A stretch of 64,000 nucleotides of DNA from the NCBI GenBank assembly GCA_958298945.1, contig OY282606.1, positions 48,931,920-48,995,919 on the forward strand, read 5' to 3'. Within the stretch, counting starts at the first letter, position 1. Each line of letters opens with the position of its first letter. Made by a program: the position numbers and the translations under genes. Under the pieces are notes generated by a model, which saw nothing but the letters and a program-made list of their open reading frames with translations, did no database searches and was not told the origin of the DNA. Below, piece after piece: positions 1-10,789 of this stretch. Origin of the DNA: Atherix ibis (Eukaryota > Arthropoda > Insecta > Diptera > Athericidae).

Positions 1-536
1 GGAAAGGTGATGGCCACCGTTTTCTGGGATTCACAAGGTGTGATCCACATTGATTACCTCGAGAAGGGTAAAACAATCACGGGGCGCTACTATGCTGACT
101 TATTGGGCCGATTTGACGTCGAATTGAAGAAATAGCGGCCCCGCTTTGCGAAGAAAAAAGTGCTGTTCCACCACGACAACGCGCCGGCTCACACCTCCGC
201 CGTCGCCATGGCCAAATTGGTCGAATTGCGCTACGAATTGCTGCCCCATCCACCGTACTCTCCAGATTTGGCACCCTGTGACTACTTTTTGTTTCCAAAC
301 CTGAAAAAATCACTCGCCGGGAATAGATTTGGGTCGAATGAGGAGGTCATCGTCGCCACGGAGGCCTATTTTGCTTCCCTCGAGAAAAATGTATTTTTTG
401 GACGGGTTAAAAAAGTTAGAGCATCGCTGGGGCAAGTGTATCGAGCTTGAAGGAGATTATGTGGAAAAATAAATTGCCACCTTTCCAAAATTTTCGTTTT
501 TCTTTTGTAGGCTAAGTACTTGTTGAATGACCTTCG
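1..536 (+). mobile_element. mariner lineage A, 3' half (broken, cut by window edge)
   Basis: The 3' half of a mariner (Tc1/mariner, DD34D) element runs in from the left edge. The transposase resumes at GKVMATVFWDSQG and carries the second catalytic aspartate in HHDNAPAH and the third in SPDLAPCDYFLF, 34 residues apart as in mariners. It is broken by an in-frame stop near base 133 (after the LKK codons) and a frameshift near base 390. The right terminal repeat ends at base 536 and is followed by the TA target duplication (537-538). It matches in inverted orientation the left end of the copy at 14159, which places both in one lineage. The element sits directly against a decayed LINE (539-1110) and was probably inserted into it. 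Confidence 0.85.
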
Positions 537-538
537 TA

Positions 539-1110
539 CGACTTCATTCGGGATAGGGTTTGACCAGAAGATGCAACCATTCTGCGACGGCATTTGTTAA
601 TGAAGACTCAGAGTCTTATTGTTGATGTGTCTGTGCTGCGACACGTATCGCATCCATAAAGTAATACTGATTTCACGTTCGAATTAAAGATGTTCAGTTT
701 AGTGCGTCTTGATATATTACGTGATTGTCATACTTGATTCAACTTATATCAGTTATAGATCATTACTGTCAGTTTTGGTGCAATCAGCCAGATGGCAGCA
801 CTGCAGTCGAGATCGTTCAGATTTTAGCATAGGTACGACCGTATAGCATAGGTACCACCGTTGGTGTGCTTCATCACACTATCCAGAACAGCCAAGAAAA
901 GTGTAGATGAGAGGACACAACCTTGGTGTACTCCTTTGATAGGGTTCTGTAAAGACCGCGAGTGAATGTTATATTGTATTTGTTTCTGGTATACCGTAAT
1001 CTTGTCATGCGTTCCAAATAGCAAGTATGTGAATAGTGTTAAAAGCTCGTTCGAAATCAACACAGAGTATGAAAAGTAATTTATAATAACAAAACAATGA
1101 TACTTTAAAA
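539..1110 (-). pseudogene. decayed non-LTR retrotransposon fragment (RT core and C-terminus)
   Basis: Read on the minus strand, 824-1100 encodes reverse-transcriptase-like residues including VHQGCVLSSTLFLAVLDSV. Continuing leftwards, 540-700 encodes LNIFNSNVKSVLLYGCDT, the typical region downstream of the RT core in LINEs. The same signature (LRIFNSNVKPVLLYGCET) occurs in the better preserved element at 6406-9710, so the two are related. Several frameshifts and stops are present, and much of the palm region between the blocks is missing. Mariner A ends exactly at its left border. Confidence 0.65.
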
Positions 1111-2569
1111 GTAACAATCTCCAGTTTCTGAGATACCATTCATTTTTCTTAGTTACCTTAAGACTATGCTAAACTCCCCGCTTTCTAAGTATTTTATAGA
1201 AAAAAAAATGTTATAATTAATTTAACTTTATATCTAATATAAATCTAATAAAATATAAATGAACAGAAATTTTCTTTCCGTTAATTTTGAATTATTATAA
1301 CAAAAAAAGTCCATGTTCACTCTTTGAAGAGCAAATACTCACTAAAATGAATATATTTTTTTTTAGGTGATATTTTTACTATTTAAAAACAAAAATCTAT
1401 ATATAAGAAAATGATGTAAAAGTTAAAAATTATAATTTTTATTGGGTAATATTTTTATCAGCATGAGTTGAAAAAGTTGAGCTTCTTTAAAGAATATTTT
1501 CTGTATGACAAAAAGCACATTTGATATATTGTAAATAAAAAATGTATACATATTTTTTACAATACGTACAGAAATTCTATAAATCATAGATTAATGAGAA
1601 GAAAAATCAATTAAAATTTTTTGGGTAAAATCCGCTTATCCATGTACACTCCTTCTATCGATAGGATGAAAATTTTAAGAAAAAATTCAATACGACCAAA
1701 ATCCTGATGGTTATGAGCAATTAACTAGAGCCGCAGGATAAGATTTTAGGGTCAATTGACCAAAAAACTTGTTAAAATCATCATTCGTTTGGTTGGCTTG
1801 TGCTCGTTTAAGTATGCATACAAGAGTAATGCGTTCTATCATCATCAACATCATCATTTTAATCACCATCACCACTGCTATCCTCATCGGCATTTATGCT
1901 TGCATTTCCATACACATATACCTCATATATGCTCATCAATAGGTAGTCGGACTTAATTTATTTTTGTAACTATTAAAATCGACCTGGTATCAACCACCTT
2001 CGTTTCATATCCGCGATTGGTTTAAAAAAAAATTTAATGAAATTCGGCAGAACTGCAACGGTGCAATCTTGAAAATTACCGATGGGATTAATTAAATCAA
2101 ATTAGTTGAAGTAACCCGTAGTATTTTATAATGATCGTGAATAGTTGAATATGTTAAAGGACATAAATTTGAACTTTAATCGTTTGATAATATACTTTCA
2201 TCTATGGTACTTGACTACATTATACAGTGGACAGTAACAAACCATTCGCCGATATTGAAAACTAATTTGTAACTAGTTTTAGGTGCATTTTATTGCCATT
2301 TATCACTATTGCACTTGTATATAAATAGGATATTGAATAGAAACGAGAATCTAATTGTACTATAGGCAAAATGGACAAACAAAATATTTGACTGTAAATA
2401 TTTTAGTAGAATTGAAGACATTTTTGCTATTTTTACCAAAATGAATTTTGGTTTAAAATATTTTTAAAGTATTTACGATAAAGGAATTTATATATTAATT
2501 GATTGTCTTATCAATTTCTTAATTCTATGTTCAAATATATTGATTTATATTTGAACCTAACACACATGG
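1111..2569. other. AT-rich non-coding stretch
   Basis: No gene is supported here. The only structure is a CAT/ATC-rich simple repeat around 1836-1885, which gives an artificial histidine-rich reading frame. Confidence 0.6.
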
Positions 2570-4240
2570 TTCTACACAGTGTGCCTCAACAACTCGCTAG
2601 GTGGCTGCTTTAGTGGTATGAGGTAACTAAACTATAAGCGTGGTTATTCAACGTACCCTATTAGCCTTGTAGAGACGTCATATTAAGAGTGACTCTCCTT
2701 TGCACTGTATAAATTATCTTTTTTACCTAAAGTCTTGGCGCTGTATAAATTATCTTTCTTACCTAAAAGCATTTAGGAAAAAAATTCATATTAATCAAAT
2801 ATGTTTTATTTTTTTTTAGTTTTTATTAACAGAAAAGTAGGATACTCCAATTAGAATATTAAAGAAAAGAAAATTTGTCGCCCAAAATATGCTGTTATAT
2901 GCAGTGGGCCTCAGCAGCTTACTAGATGGCAGCTTCATCGGTATGAATACATCAGAAAGAAGCTAGGTCATAAAATGAACCTTTTCAGCATTGCAGGATC
3001 GCCATATAAAAAAAAGAATCGTTGCTTAAAGTCTGGTCGTCAAATGCATTTTTTTTCCTTTTGACCGAAAAGCATGACGGTAAAAAAGGCATTTTTCCAT
3101 TAACCAAAAATACGACTCTGAGGCTATGTTGGCACTCTTTCATCGCAATCCTGCCGAATTCCTTCGTCGATATGTCACTGTGGACGAAACCTGGATACAC
3201 TAATACACTCCAGATACGAAGAGACAGTCATCACAGTGGATTTTCAAGGGTGAACGGGCTCCGAAGAAGGCAAAAACTGTGCCAACGGCCGGCAAGGTGA
3301 TGCCCACGGTCTTTTGGGATTCGCAGGGCATCATTTTTATCGACTACTTGGAAAAAGGAAAAACAATAACAGGAGCGTATTACGCGTCATTATTGCAACG
3401 GTTGAGCGAAGAAATCAAAGAGAAACGCCCCCATCTGAAGACGAAAAAAATCCTCTTGCATCAGGACAATGCGCGTGTGCACACCTGCGCTGTTTCCATG
3501 GCCAAAATTGTGGAATTGAGAATGGAATTGTTGCAGCATCCCGCTTATTCACCAGATTTGGCCCCGAGTGACTATTTTCTTTTCCCCAATCTGAAGAAAT
3601 GGCTTGGCGGACGACGGTTCACTTCCAACGAGGACGTCATTGTTCAAACGGATGAGTATTTTGCAGAACTTCCGAAATCCTATTTTTTGGACGGGATGAA
3701 TATTTTGGAAAAACGGTTGGAAAAGTGTATAGAGCTAAAAGGAGATTAAGTTAAAAAATAAAAAAATTTTTTTTTTAAAAAACTGTTTTTTTCCATCTTT
3801 TTCTAAGGACTTATTGAACGACACTCGTATTATTTTTAAATTTTTTAAATTTTTTATCTGCATAAAAGTAGGTCACTTCAATTAGAATGTTAAACAAGGA
3901 AAAAAATATAAGCAGTGTACCTCATCTGGTCGATAGATGGCAGATTAATTAGTATAAAGATACCAGACGATAAGCCTGGTCATCAAACTCACTTTATTAG
4001 CCTTGCAAAGGTGCCATTTAAAAAAACTATTCGGTACTTCAATTATAATGCCTATGTGCATTCACTTTTTAACTGATAAATATTTTCGTTTAATTTTAAA
4101 AATATTTGCCAAAAAATCATTAATCAAAAATGTATTCTCTTTTTTTTAAGTTTTTCCTCTACAGAAAAAAGACATTTTCAATATGATAAATTTTATCGGC
4201 CGAAATACGAAGTGTAAATTTCTATCATGTGAAATAATTG
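2570..4240 (+). repeat. satellite-like tandem repeat, about 290-325 bp unit, three to four diverged copies
   Basis: A segment beginning CAGTG, followed by a CCTCA block, a TAGATGGCAG block and a TTATTAGCCTTGCA block, recurs with landmarks at 2577, 2902 and 3912. The start of a fourth unit (CGGCCGAAATACGAAGTG) lies near 4193-4213. The sequence before each landmark is also conserved (an AGTAGG then TTCAATTAGAAT block). Spacing is 325 bp between the first two copies. It is about 290 bp between the second and third once the mariner at 3113-3827 is subtracted, and about 298 bp to the fourth. The units are diverged, so this is an old array. Confidence 0.65.
3113..3827 (+). mobile_element. mariner lineage B, copy 1 (internally deleted)
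   Basis: This is a DD34D mariner of about 715 bp flanked by TA on both sides (3111-3112 and 3828-3829). Only the first three bases of the left terminal repeat remain before the sequence jumps into the middle of the transposase gene, so roughly the first 500 bp are gone. The 3' half reads well from base 3279: FWDSQGIIFIDYLEKGKT, HQDNARVHT with the second aspartate, and SPDLAPSDYFLF with the third. There is no DNA-binding domain, so it cannot encode an active transposase. It interrupts one unit of the satellite-like repeat. Confidence 0.85.
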
Positions 4241-4255
4241 GCTTTTTATTTCAGG

Positions 4256-4400
4256 TTGCCGCTCACCCGAGTTGCTCGCGTGGCGACTCTCAAAATATAT
4301 TTTAACTGGGTCCTACCATGAAGAGGGTTATCGCCATTGTTGCCGTCAGAAAAGGGTCAATCCAAACAATTGACCTAGGAGTACCATGAAAGGTTTTTGG
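4256..4400. other. GC-richer unclassified island
   Basis: A short island of balanced base composition lies in AT-rich sequence. It contains a block GGGTCCTACCATGAAGAGGG and later GACCTAGGAGTACCATGAAA. It looks like the remnant of a dispersed repeat, but I do not recognise the family and no reading frame is convincing. Confidence 0.35.
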
Positions 4401-4691
4401 TGACACCTGTTATTTTTTCTCTCCTTAGTCCCTTATTTTACGTTCTTATTGTTTTTATTTTGCATAAATATTATTTTTTTCTAATTTTTATCCCGCTTTC
4501 AATTTGTTTACTCTCCAAAACCATACTAAATATCCGCTTCTTCCCTACTTCAAAATTTTCTTCAATAATTAGTTTTCTGTCATATTATCCCCTCTATTCC
4601 AGACTTTAACACCTTAAGACATCACCAAATAAAATTGTATATATTAATGATTATTGTTTTTTTATGTGAGTTGCGAAGATACTCTTACTAC

Positions 4692-5160
4692 AAGGTTGTA
4701 ATATTATTGTTCCAGAGATTATCAAAGATCTTACATTCTGTGTCTAGCGCCAGGCCAAGTGACGAAGCATTCAAGTCGCTTCCTTCTTGAATCCTGTTGA
4801 GAGTTATAATTCTTGTCTACCTCCACTCCCCCCCCCCCCTCCCATTTCATTGTAATGACTATACTACAATGCAAACATGCCATCAGCAGCAAAAAAATTT
4901 GCCTTGTGGAAGGTCTTAATATTATTGTGCCACCAGTTATAGATTAAAGATCTTGTGCTCGCTGTTACGAGTTCTGTGTAAAGTATCTTATAGTAGCCTA
5001 GGCGATGAAACACATATTTGCAGGATATTCTCGTACTTCAAATAAGAATCATTTCTGCTTTAAATCGCACTGTCAGTAAGGCTACAATTCAGGCATTTTT
5101 CTAGATCTTCACATTCGCTAACCCCCGTTTGCTCGGTAGCCTCCCCTGTATCAATTCATT
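4692..5160 (+). repeat. diverged tandem duplication, about 218 bp unit
   Basis: A block starting AAGGTTGTAATATTATTG (4692) is repeated as AAGGTCTTAATATTATTG (4910). Both are followed by an AAAGATCTT motif and a TTCTGTGT motif, and both end in a C-rich tract followed by TTCATTTCATT-like sequence. The first unit contains a run of 12 cytosines at 4828-4839, unusual in this AT-rich context. Confidence 0.5.
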
Positions 5161-6392
5161 TCATTCGTATTATATGTATATATCTATATTTTATATACAA
5201 TACATAATATCTATCTGCTAAAGTTTTCGATTACAACAAAAAATTATGAGATTCTTCAAAGTAATTATTTATTATTTATGAATAATTTCTATCAAGGATC
5301 TTATATACTTTTTTCTATTTGCAAAAGTTCCAATTTATACAAACATCAATTTCGACAAATATTATGAGACAAATTTTAGTAGAATTTCACATTGTTACTA
5401 TTTAGCTTAATTCATTATCAACAAAAAATAACAGAAGACGAATTTACATTAATAAATTCCTTAGAACAGTTTATGGGAAAATTGAAAAAAAAAATCACAA
5501 AATAAACTAGCTTAAAAAAGACGAAACTGGAGATTTTAGTTATATGCCCAACTTTTTGAATCGAACTGAGCATGCTCGTTCAGATTTCAAAAATTCTTTG
5601 TTATGAACTTATTTTTTATGATATCTTATCAACTGTTAGTTTTTATCTTATCTAAATAATCTTTTCCATAATCAAGTATAGCAGAATATGATATCTAAGA
5701 AAAAAGTGCGTTCTTTATTTAATTTCTGGGTCGTTGAGGTTTAATTAGCTGTTGTTTCATCTTTATACGAAATTTTTCAATTTATCTAATATAAATTTTA
5801 GTTTTTTATGCAATATATGAAACGAACTTAAAGACCATTAAAAAAATTACTGCGCATTCATATTTACGCATGCTACAATACATAAGTCTTATCTACCAGT
5901 GTCATAAAAATATATATTTTTTCGAAAATATTTCTTAAACATTGTTTATAATACTGTATCGATACTTAAACTGTAATGAAGAATTAAAAAATAATTTATT
6001 GAAAATTGTAAAATTAATTTCTGTGCTGTCATCATATTAATACCAAGCCTTACGAATTTAAGTTGTAATAAGCAACAAGAAAACAGGTAGAAAATAAGTT
6101 AATTTTAACATTGAATAACAATTTTTTTTTTTTAAATATCGAAAGTTATCCTGTATCTAAGGTACTTAAGATCCATTTGTGGAAAATATATAAATATCTT
6201 TGCACATCACCTACCAAATAAACATAGTTTATTTTTTAATAAAAAAAAATAAATATCGTTCTTATCATATTTAAAAGAAGCAAAACCCAAGGTGAAATGA
6301 ATGCAAATATCTAAATAGAATTCTTATTATTTGGATAGGTTAAGTCTTTATGCTATAACACATATGCAATCAATTTATTATACCGATTTATC
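5161..6392. other. AT-rich non-coding stretch
   Basis: Only low-complexity AT-rich sequence is visible. No open frame, RNA gene or repeat family is supported. Confidence 0.55.
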
Positions 6393-6405
6393 TTAAATTG
6401 TATAT
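6393..6405 (+). repeat. target-site duplication of the LINE, left copy
   Basis: The 13-bp sequence TTAAATTGTATAT occurs here and again at 9711-9723, exactly bracketing the LINE. This fixes both ends of the insertion. Confidence 0.8.
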
Positions 6406-6473
6406 TTTTTTTTATTTTTATTTGACAGGTTTTTATTTCTATGTTACACATAGACATGATAACACAGTCATTC

Positions 6474-9400
6474 CTATGGAGCATATAGCGGCACTAGAGC
6501 CTCTGTGAACTCTCTCCATCTGCTTCTGTCTTGAGCCAGCCTTTTTACTTCCGACCATGATTTGCCAGTTTGTTGGTGTTCGCGCTCGACTGATCTTCTC
6601 CAAGTGGTCCTTGGACGTCCTCTGCTGCGATTGCCCTGTGGGTTCCAATCTAGTGCCATCCTTGCTATGTCCGTAGGTGATTTTCGCAAGGTGTGGCCAA
6701 TCCAACTCCATTTCCTGCGTTTGATGTTATCTAGCAGGGGTATTTGCTTCGTGAGAAGTAACAGCTCATCGTTCGTTATCCAGTTCGGCCAGAAGATCTT
6801 GCTTATACGCCTCAAGCATCTGTTCACAAATGCCTGAGGCTTACGAGTCGTGCTGTCTGTTACTTTCCATGTTTCGCAGCCGTACAGCAGGACTGGCTTG
6901 ACGTTTGAGTTGAATATTCGAAGTTTGAGTGCTATGGAGAGATGATTGGAACGCCATACGTTCCCAAGTGAGGTGTACGCTTGTCGCGCCTTGTTGATGC
7001 GCGTTTGGATGTCTATTTCAGTTCCACCATCCTTGCTGAGCATGCTGCCAAGGTAACAGAACTTTTCGACATCTTCAACTTGGGTACCGTGTAGCATCAA
7101 GGGTCTCTCGCAGGTGGCGCCGACACGCATCAATTTGGTCTTCTTGATGTTGATTCTCATCCCAACTTTTTCTGCGTTGGAGGCCAGTGCATTCAGTTTC
7201 TCCTGAATGCCGTTGAAGGTGTGGGACATGAGGCATATGTCGTCGGCGTAGTCCAGGTCGTGGAGCTTCTCACGCAGTGTCCACTGTATACCGTTGCTGG
7301 CTGTGTTGTTAGTGCGTTGAAGAACTAGGTCTAGGGCGATTATGTAGAGGATAGGCGAGATTATGCAACCCTGCCTGACTCCTCTCGAGATGTTGAATGT
7401 ATCGCTGTTTCGTCCTTTGAGACGCACTCTACACGGGGCCTCGCGGTATAGTTCTCGGATTAGATCGATTATGGCCTGCGGGATGCCTAGTTCAGCCAGA
7501 GCACTCCAGATGGCGTCGCGAGAAATCATGTCGAAGGCTCTTTCGAAGTCAACGAAGAGAAGATAGAGCGGGCTGTTCCATTCGTTCGACTGTTCAATGA
7601 TCATTTTTAGGCTGTTGATGTGATCAATACAGGAGCGGTTTGGTCTAAAGCCAGACTGCTCGTTGCGGAGGGGAACTTTCCACTGTTGGAGTGATGCGAG
7701 TCAGGATGATTGATGCGATTAGTTTCTGGATGGTGTTCAGCAGCGTGATTCCCCTCCAATTTTTGCAATCGCCAAGATCACCTTTCTTCGGGATGGTGAT
7801 AATTACTCCTTCTTTCCAGCTGTCCGGGAAGTGGCATTGTGTCCAGGCTTTTACGATTATAGGATGCAACAGCGAGGCCAGGAGTGGCGGGTCAAACTTC
7901 AGAACTTCTGGGGCCAGGTTGTCAGGTCCGGGTGCTTTGCTGTTCTTAAGCTTGTTGATTGCTGTTGTGATCTCCGTAATCGTAGGTGGTGTTGTTGGGA
8001 TGGATCTTCGTGGGTTTCTGCGCATCACTGTAGGAGGAGGATGGAATTCTGGAGCCATTGGAAGGGATTCTGAGAAGAATTCCTTCCAGCGGTCGAGTTG
8101 TTCTTCATCCGTGGGGAGAGTTTGACCGTCTTTGTCCTTAAGTGGTGGCAGTGAGGGTGTTATTTTTCCGGATAGTTTGCGAATTGATGCATAGACACTG
8201 CGGATATCGCTCCGGTGTGCAGCGGCTTCTGCTTCGCTCGCTATTTCGTTGAAGTAGTTCCTCTTGTCATCCCTTGCCATGCGTTTGACCATCTTTTGAG
8301 CAAGGTCGTACCTCGTCTGTAGATGGTGCCTTTCCTCGCGAGTTTGAGCAGTTTGGAGTAGACCTTTCAGCTTTCTTCGTTTTCCTATTTGAGTCCAGGT
8401 TGACTCGCGGATCCACTCTTTCCTCTTGTAGTTCCGAAAGCCCGTTGCTTCCTCTGCAGCGGACTTTAGTTTGCGCAGTAGAGAAGGCCATGTCAGCCTT
8501 TCGGCATTGTGGCTAACTTCTTCCAGCTTGTTCGCAAATATCTCGGCTGTCCCTGGATTCTGCAGGCGTTGGATGTCATGCCTGCGTTCTGCGCGATCTT
8601 GTTATTTCTTAGTTGCCACAGGCCTTAGTCTGACCACCCCAAGTAACAGCTGATGGTCGCTGTATATGTCAGCTCCTCGGATTGTCTTGACGTCCAGGAG
8701 CGATCCGAGGAATTTTTTGCTTATTAGGATGTGGTCTATCTGGTTGCGGGTCACGCGATCCGGAGACTGCCAGGTGTATTTGTGGATGTTCTTGTGAGGA
8801 AACTTGGTGCCACCGATGAATAGTTGATGAGTTGAGCAGAGGTCAGTGAGACGGTTCCCGTTGTCATTTCCCTCTGTATGAAGGCTGTGTGTTCCAATGA
8901 TCGAGCGAAGATCAGTGTTGTCCCGGCCTATTTTAGCGTTAAAATCGCCCATTACAATTTTGATGTCGCTCTTCGGGGCAGATTGAATGCACGTCTCTAA
9001 TTGGTGGTAGAAGGCTTCTTTATTGGCGTCATCATCTACTTCAGTTGGGGCATAGCATTGCACGATGGTGATGTTTCGGAACTTCGAGTGGAACCTGGCT
9101 GTCAGAAGGCGGTCGGAGACCGGTTTGTAGCCCATGAGAGATCTCTTTGCGTTGGCTGATAGGATTAATCCGACTCCACAGTGGTGTCCACTGTCGTTGC
9201 CGCAGTAGATGAAGTGTTCACCCGTCTGCGTTGCGAGGATTCCTGGATGTTTCCACCTTGTTTCGGAGATTCCCAGTATGTCGAGATTGTAGCGTTGCAT
9301 TTCGGAAGTAGCTTGCGCCAGACGAGAAGTTTGGGAGAGAGTTCGCACGTTCCAGGTACCTATTCGGGTTGTTCGGTGAAAGCCAAATGTCGTTTTGCCT

Positions 9401-9486
9401 GAGGTGTTGTCCGAATGTTTACTCTTGTGCTGTTTCATGATAAGATGTTTTCTTATGGCTTGCGGCTTATCAGGCCAGCGAAGCAA
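6474..9486 (-). pseudogene. endonuclease-reverse transcriptase of the LINE (one stop, one frameshift)
   Basis: The frame opens at 9486. An APE-type endonuclease domain follows: RIGTWNVRTLS near residue 42, then ILGISETRW and VMGDFNAKIG, then the SDHQLLLG block near the end of the 294-aa first segment. A TAA at 8602-8604 interrupts the frame, but the same frame continues to 7645 through a basic linker and the RT fingers (NKLKNSKAPGPDNLAPEVLK; PKKGDLGDCKNWRGITLL). A frameshift near 7645-7690 moves the rest to another frame (7604-6474), which carries FVDFERAFD, GVRQGCIISP and the catalytic YADDICLM motif. The C-terminus has WSWIGHTLRKS and ALDWNPQGNRSRGRPRTTWR, characteristic of this LINE group. 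The protein would nick target DNA and copy the element's RNA onto the nick. Confidence 0.9.
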
Positions 9487-9575
9487 CCCCCAGTGACGTT
9501 GGGGGACCCTACGGACTACATATGTAAGGCTTTTAGTAGGCCTCTCACCCCGGCACCAATGCCGAGATGGCGGCA

Positions 9576-9592
9576 GCGGGAATCGAACCCGC
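9576..9592 (-). other. tRNA T-arm-like stem-loop (B-box) in the LINE 5' region
   Basis: On the minus strand the sequence is GCGGGTTCGATTCCCGC, a perfect 5-bp stem with the 7-nt TTCGATT loop of a tRNA T-arm. It includes a match to the RNA polymerase III B-box (GGTTCGATTCC). No other tRNA arms are seen beside it, so it is not a tRNA gene. Confidence 0.7.
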
Positions 9593-9600
9593 TAACCTAC

Positions 9601-9689
9601 CTGCGACACGCGGTTTTCCAAGTGGTCACCCATCCGAGTACTAACCACGCCCAGTCCTGCTTAACTTCGGTGATCTGACGAGAACCGGT
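9601..9689 (-). other. 5S rRNA-derived segment forming the LINE head
   Basis: The minus strand matches eukaryotic 5S rRNA from about nucleotide 27 to 113. It begins ACCGGTTCTCGTCAGATCAC, then the A-box region AAGTTAAGCAGGACTGGGC (9649-9667), the intermediate element TTAGTACTCGGATGGGTGAC, and ends in AAAACCGCGTGT. The whole internal control region bound by TFIIIA in 5S genes is therefore present. The first 5S bases are missing and the last few differ, so it is a derived copy in the same orientation as the LINE rather than a functional 5S gene. Confidence 0.85.
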
Positions 9690-9699
9690 GGATCCAGGA

Positions 9700-9736
9700 T
9701 TTTTCGGTTTTTAAATTGTATATAAAAACCGAAAAA
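9700..9736. repeat. perfect 14-bp inverted repeat across the LINE 5' junction
   Basis: The arm TTTTTCGGTTTTTA (9700-9713) is the exact reverse complement of TAAAAACCGAAAAA (9723-9736), with 9 bases between. The left arm lies in the last bases of the LINE plus the start of the target-site duplication; the right arm lies in the flank. Confidence 0.8.
9711..9723 (+). repeat. target-site duplication of the LINE, right copy
   Basis: This is the second copy of TTAAATTGTATAT, marking the LINE 5' boundary on the minus strand. Confidence 0.8.
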
Positions 9737-10789
9737 GTATCATACTTTGAATAGTAAAAAAAAAAACTTATAAGCAAGAACTGTGCAACTCAAGATATCC
9801 AAAAGGAGTAAACCAAAAAATATCAAGTTTAAAAGTATAGTTTTTAATGACCAAAAGAAGATCATAAAGCTAACAAATTAAATAATTCTATACTGCAGTT
9901 ACTGTTTAACTGAAACTTTGAATCTCCACAAGTTCCTTACCGAATTATTTCCGATTTCCGGAATAGACACAAAAACATATCAATGAAAGTAAACAAATTA
10001 AAAAAAACTCTGCTACAGTTTTAACGAATACAACTAGATTCAAATAAATATTTTTACTTTAAATATTTAAAATTTGTGAAGCAGATAATTCCTGACATGC
10101 CAGATTTGGTTTAGCATTTTTAGAAGATCGAGGATAAGAACTCTCTTAAAAATTAAGAAGATTACAATTTTCTTCAAAATTCAAAAGATAATTTTTTACA
10201 AATAGTACTTTTAAAAAATTATCAGACATATGGCCTCGGATGTTCTTAATAACGTTCATTCGATTGACCAACTTTTTTTACTTTTTTGAAGTAAATTCGG
10301 CCGTATCTCTACTAAAACTTTTCCAATGTTTCAGTGGTATCATTTGTTGCTGATTTATCAGTAAATCCCAAGAACCTCACATATCCCTATAAAAAATAAT
10401 CGAACGATATCAAATCGATTGACCTTGAAGGCTAATTGACTAGTCCATCGCGTTTCGCTATCCTGCTGAAATCACATAACACTTGGGCATATATCTTCTA
10501 TATTTTTAAAGAAAAAATCGTTTACCATGGAGCGGAAACACTGACCACCACGCAAGCTCTGAACTCACTTCCGAAGAAAAGCACAGTAAACGTGCATTTT
10601 TTGGATGCAATGGTGTCTCAAATATCTTTTGTAGATTTTACTCACTCGCAAAGTGTAGAGTGAACCTTTTGCCGCAAAAATGAAGATTAGCCGTCATCTG
10701 CCAAAGTTTTCTTAATTATATAAAAAAATCATTTACAAGCTTTGACAGATGCCAGTCTGTTTAACCGTTAACTCTATCAGTAGCTAACT
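9724..10789. other. AT-rich stretch with an unclassified mid-complexity part
   Basis: Most of this is plain AT-rich sequence. Positions 10230-10680 have more balanced composition and a 75-codon open frame (10436-10663), but that product resembles nothing I know and has no clear splice or start context. It may be a decayed mobile element. Confidence 0.4.

Larger units (their letters stand above)
6406..9710 (-). mobile_element. nearly full-length non-LTR retrotransposon (endonuclease-RT type) with 5S/tRNA-like head
   Basis: A LINE of about 3.3 kb lies on the minus strand. It is bracketed by 13-bp target-site duplications (6393-6405 and 9711-9723) and ends in an A-rich 3' tail at 6406-6440. Its 5' region (9487-9700) holds a 5S rRNA-derived segment and a tRNA T-arm-like stem-loop, followed by a long endonuclease-reverse transcriptase reading frame. 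The protein resembles the RTE-like endonuclease-RT proteins often mislabelled in insect annotations as craniofacial development protein 2-like; that family label is from memory. Only one in-frame stop and one frameshift separate it from a continuous frame, so the insertion is fairly recent. Confidence 0.85.

Noticed and set aside
1756..1956. 66-codon histidine-rich open frame
   Set aside because: It is produced by a CAT/ATC simple repeat, with no start context or homologue.
9576..9592. A tRNA gene
   Set aside because: Only the T-arm is present; no acceptor, D or anticodon arms can be folded beside it.
9601..9689. A functional 5S rRNA gene
   Set aside because: The first 26 or so bases are missing, the 3' end differs, and it is fused to a LINE inside the target-site duplications.
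10436..10663. 75-codon open frame
   Set aside because: No similarity, no splice or promoter support; kept only as an unclassified stretch.
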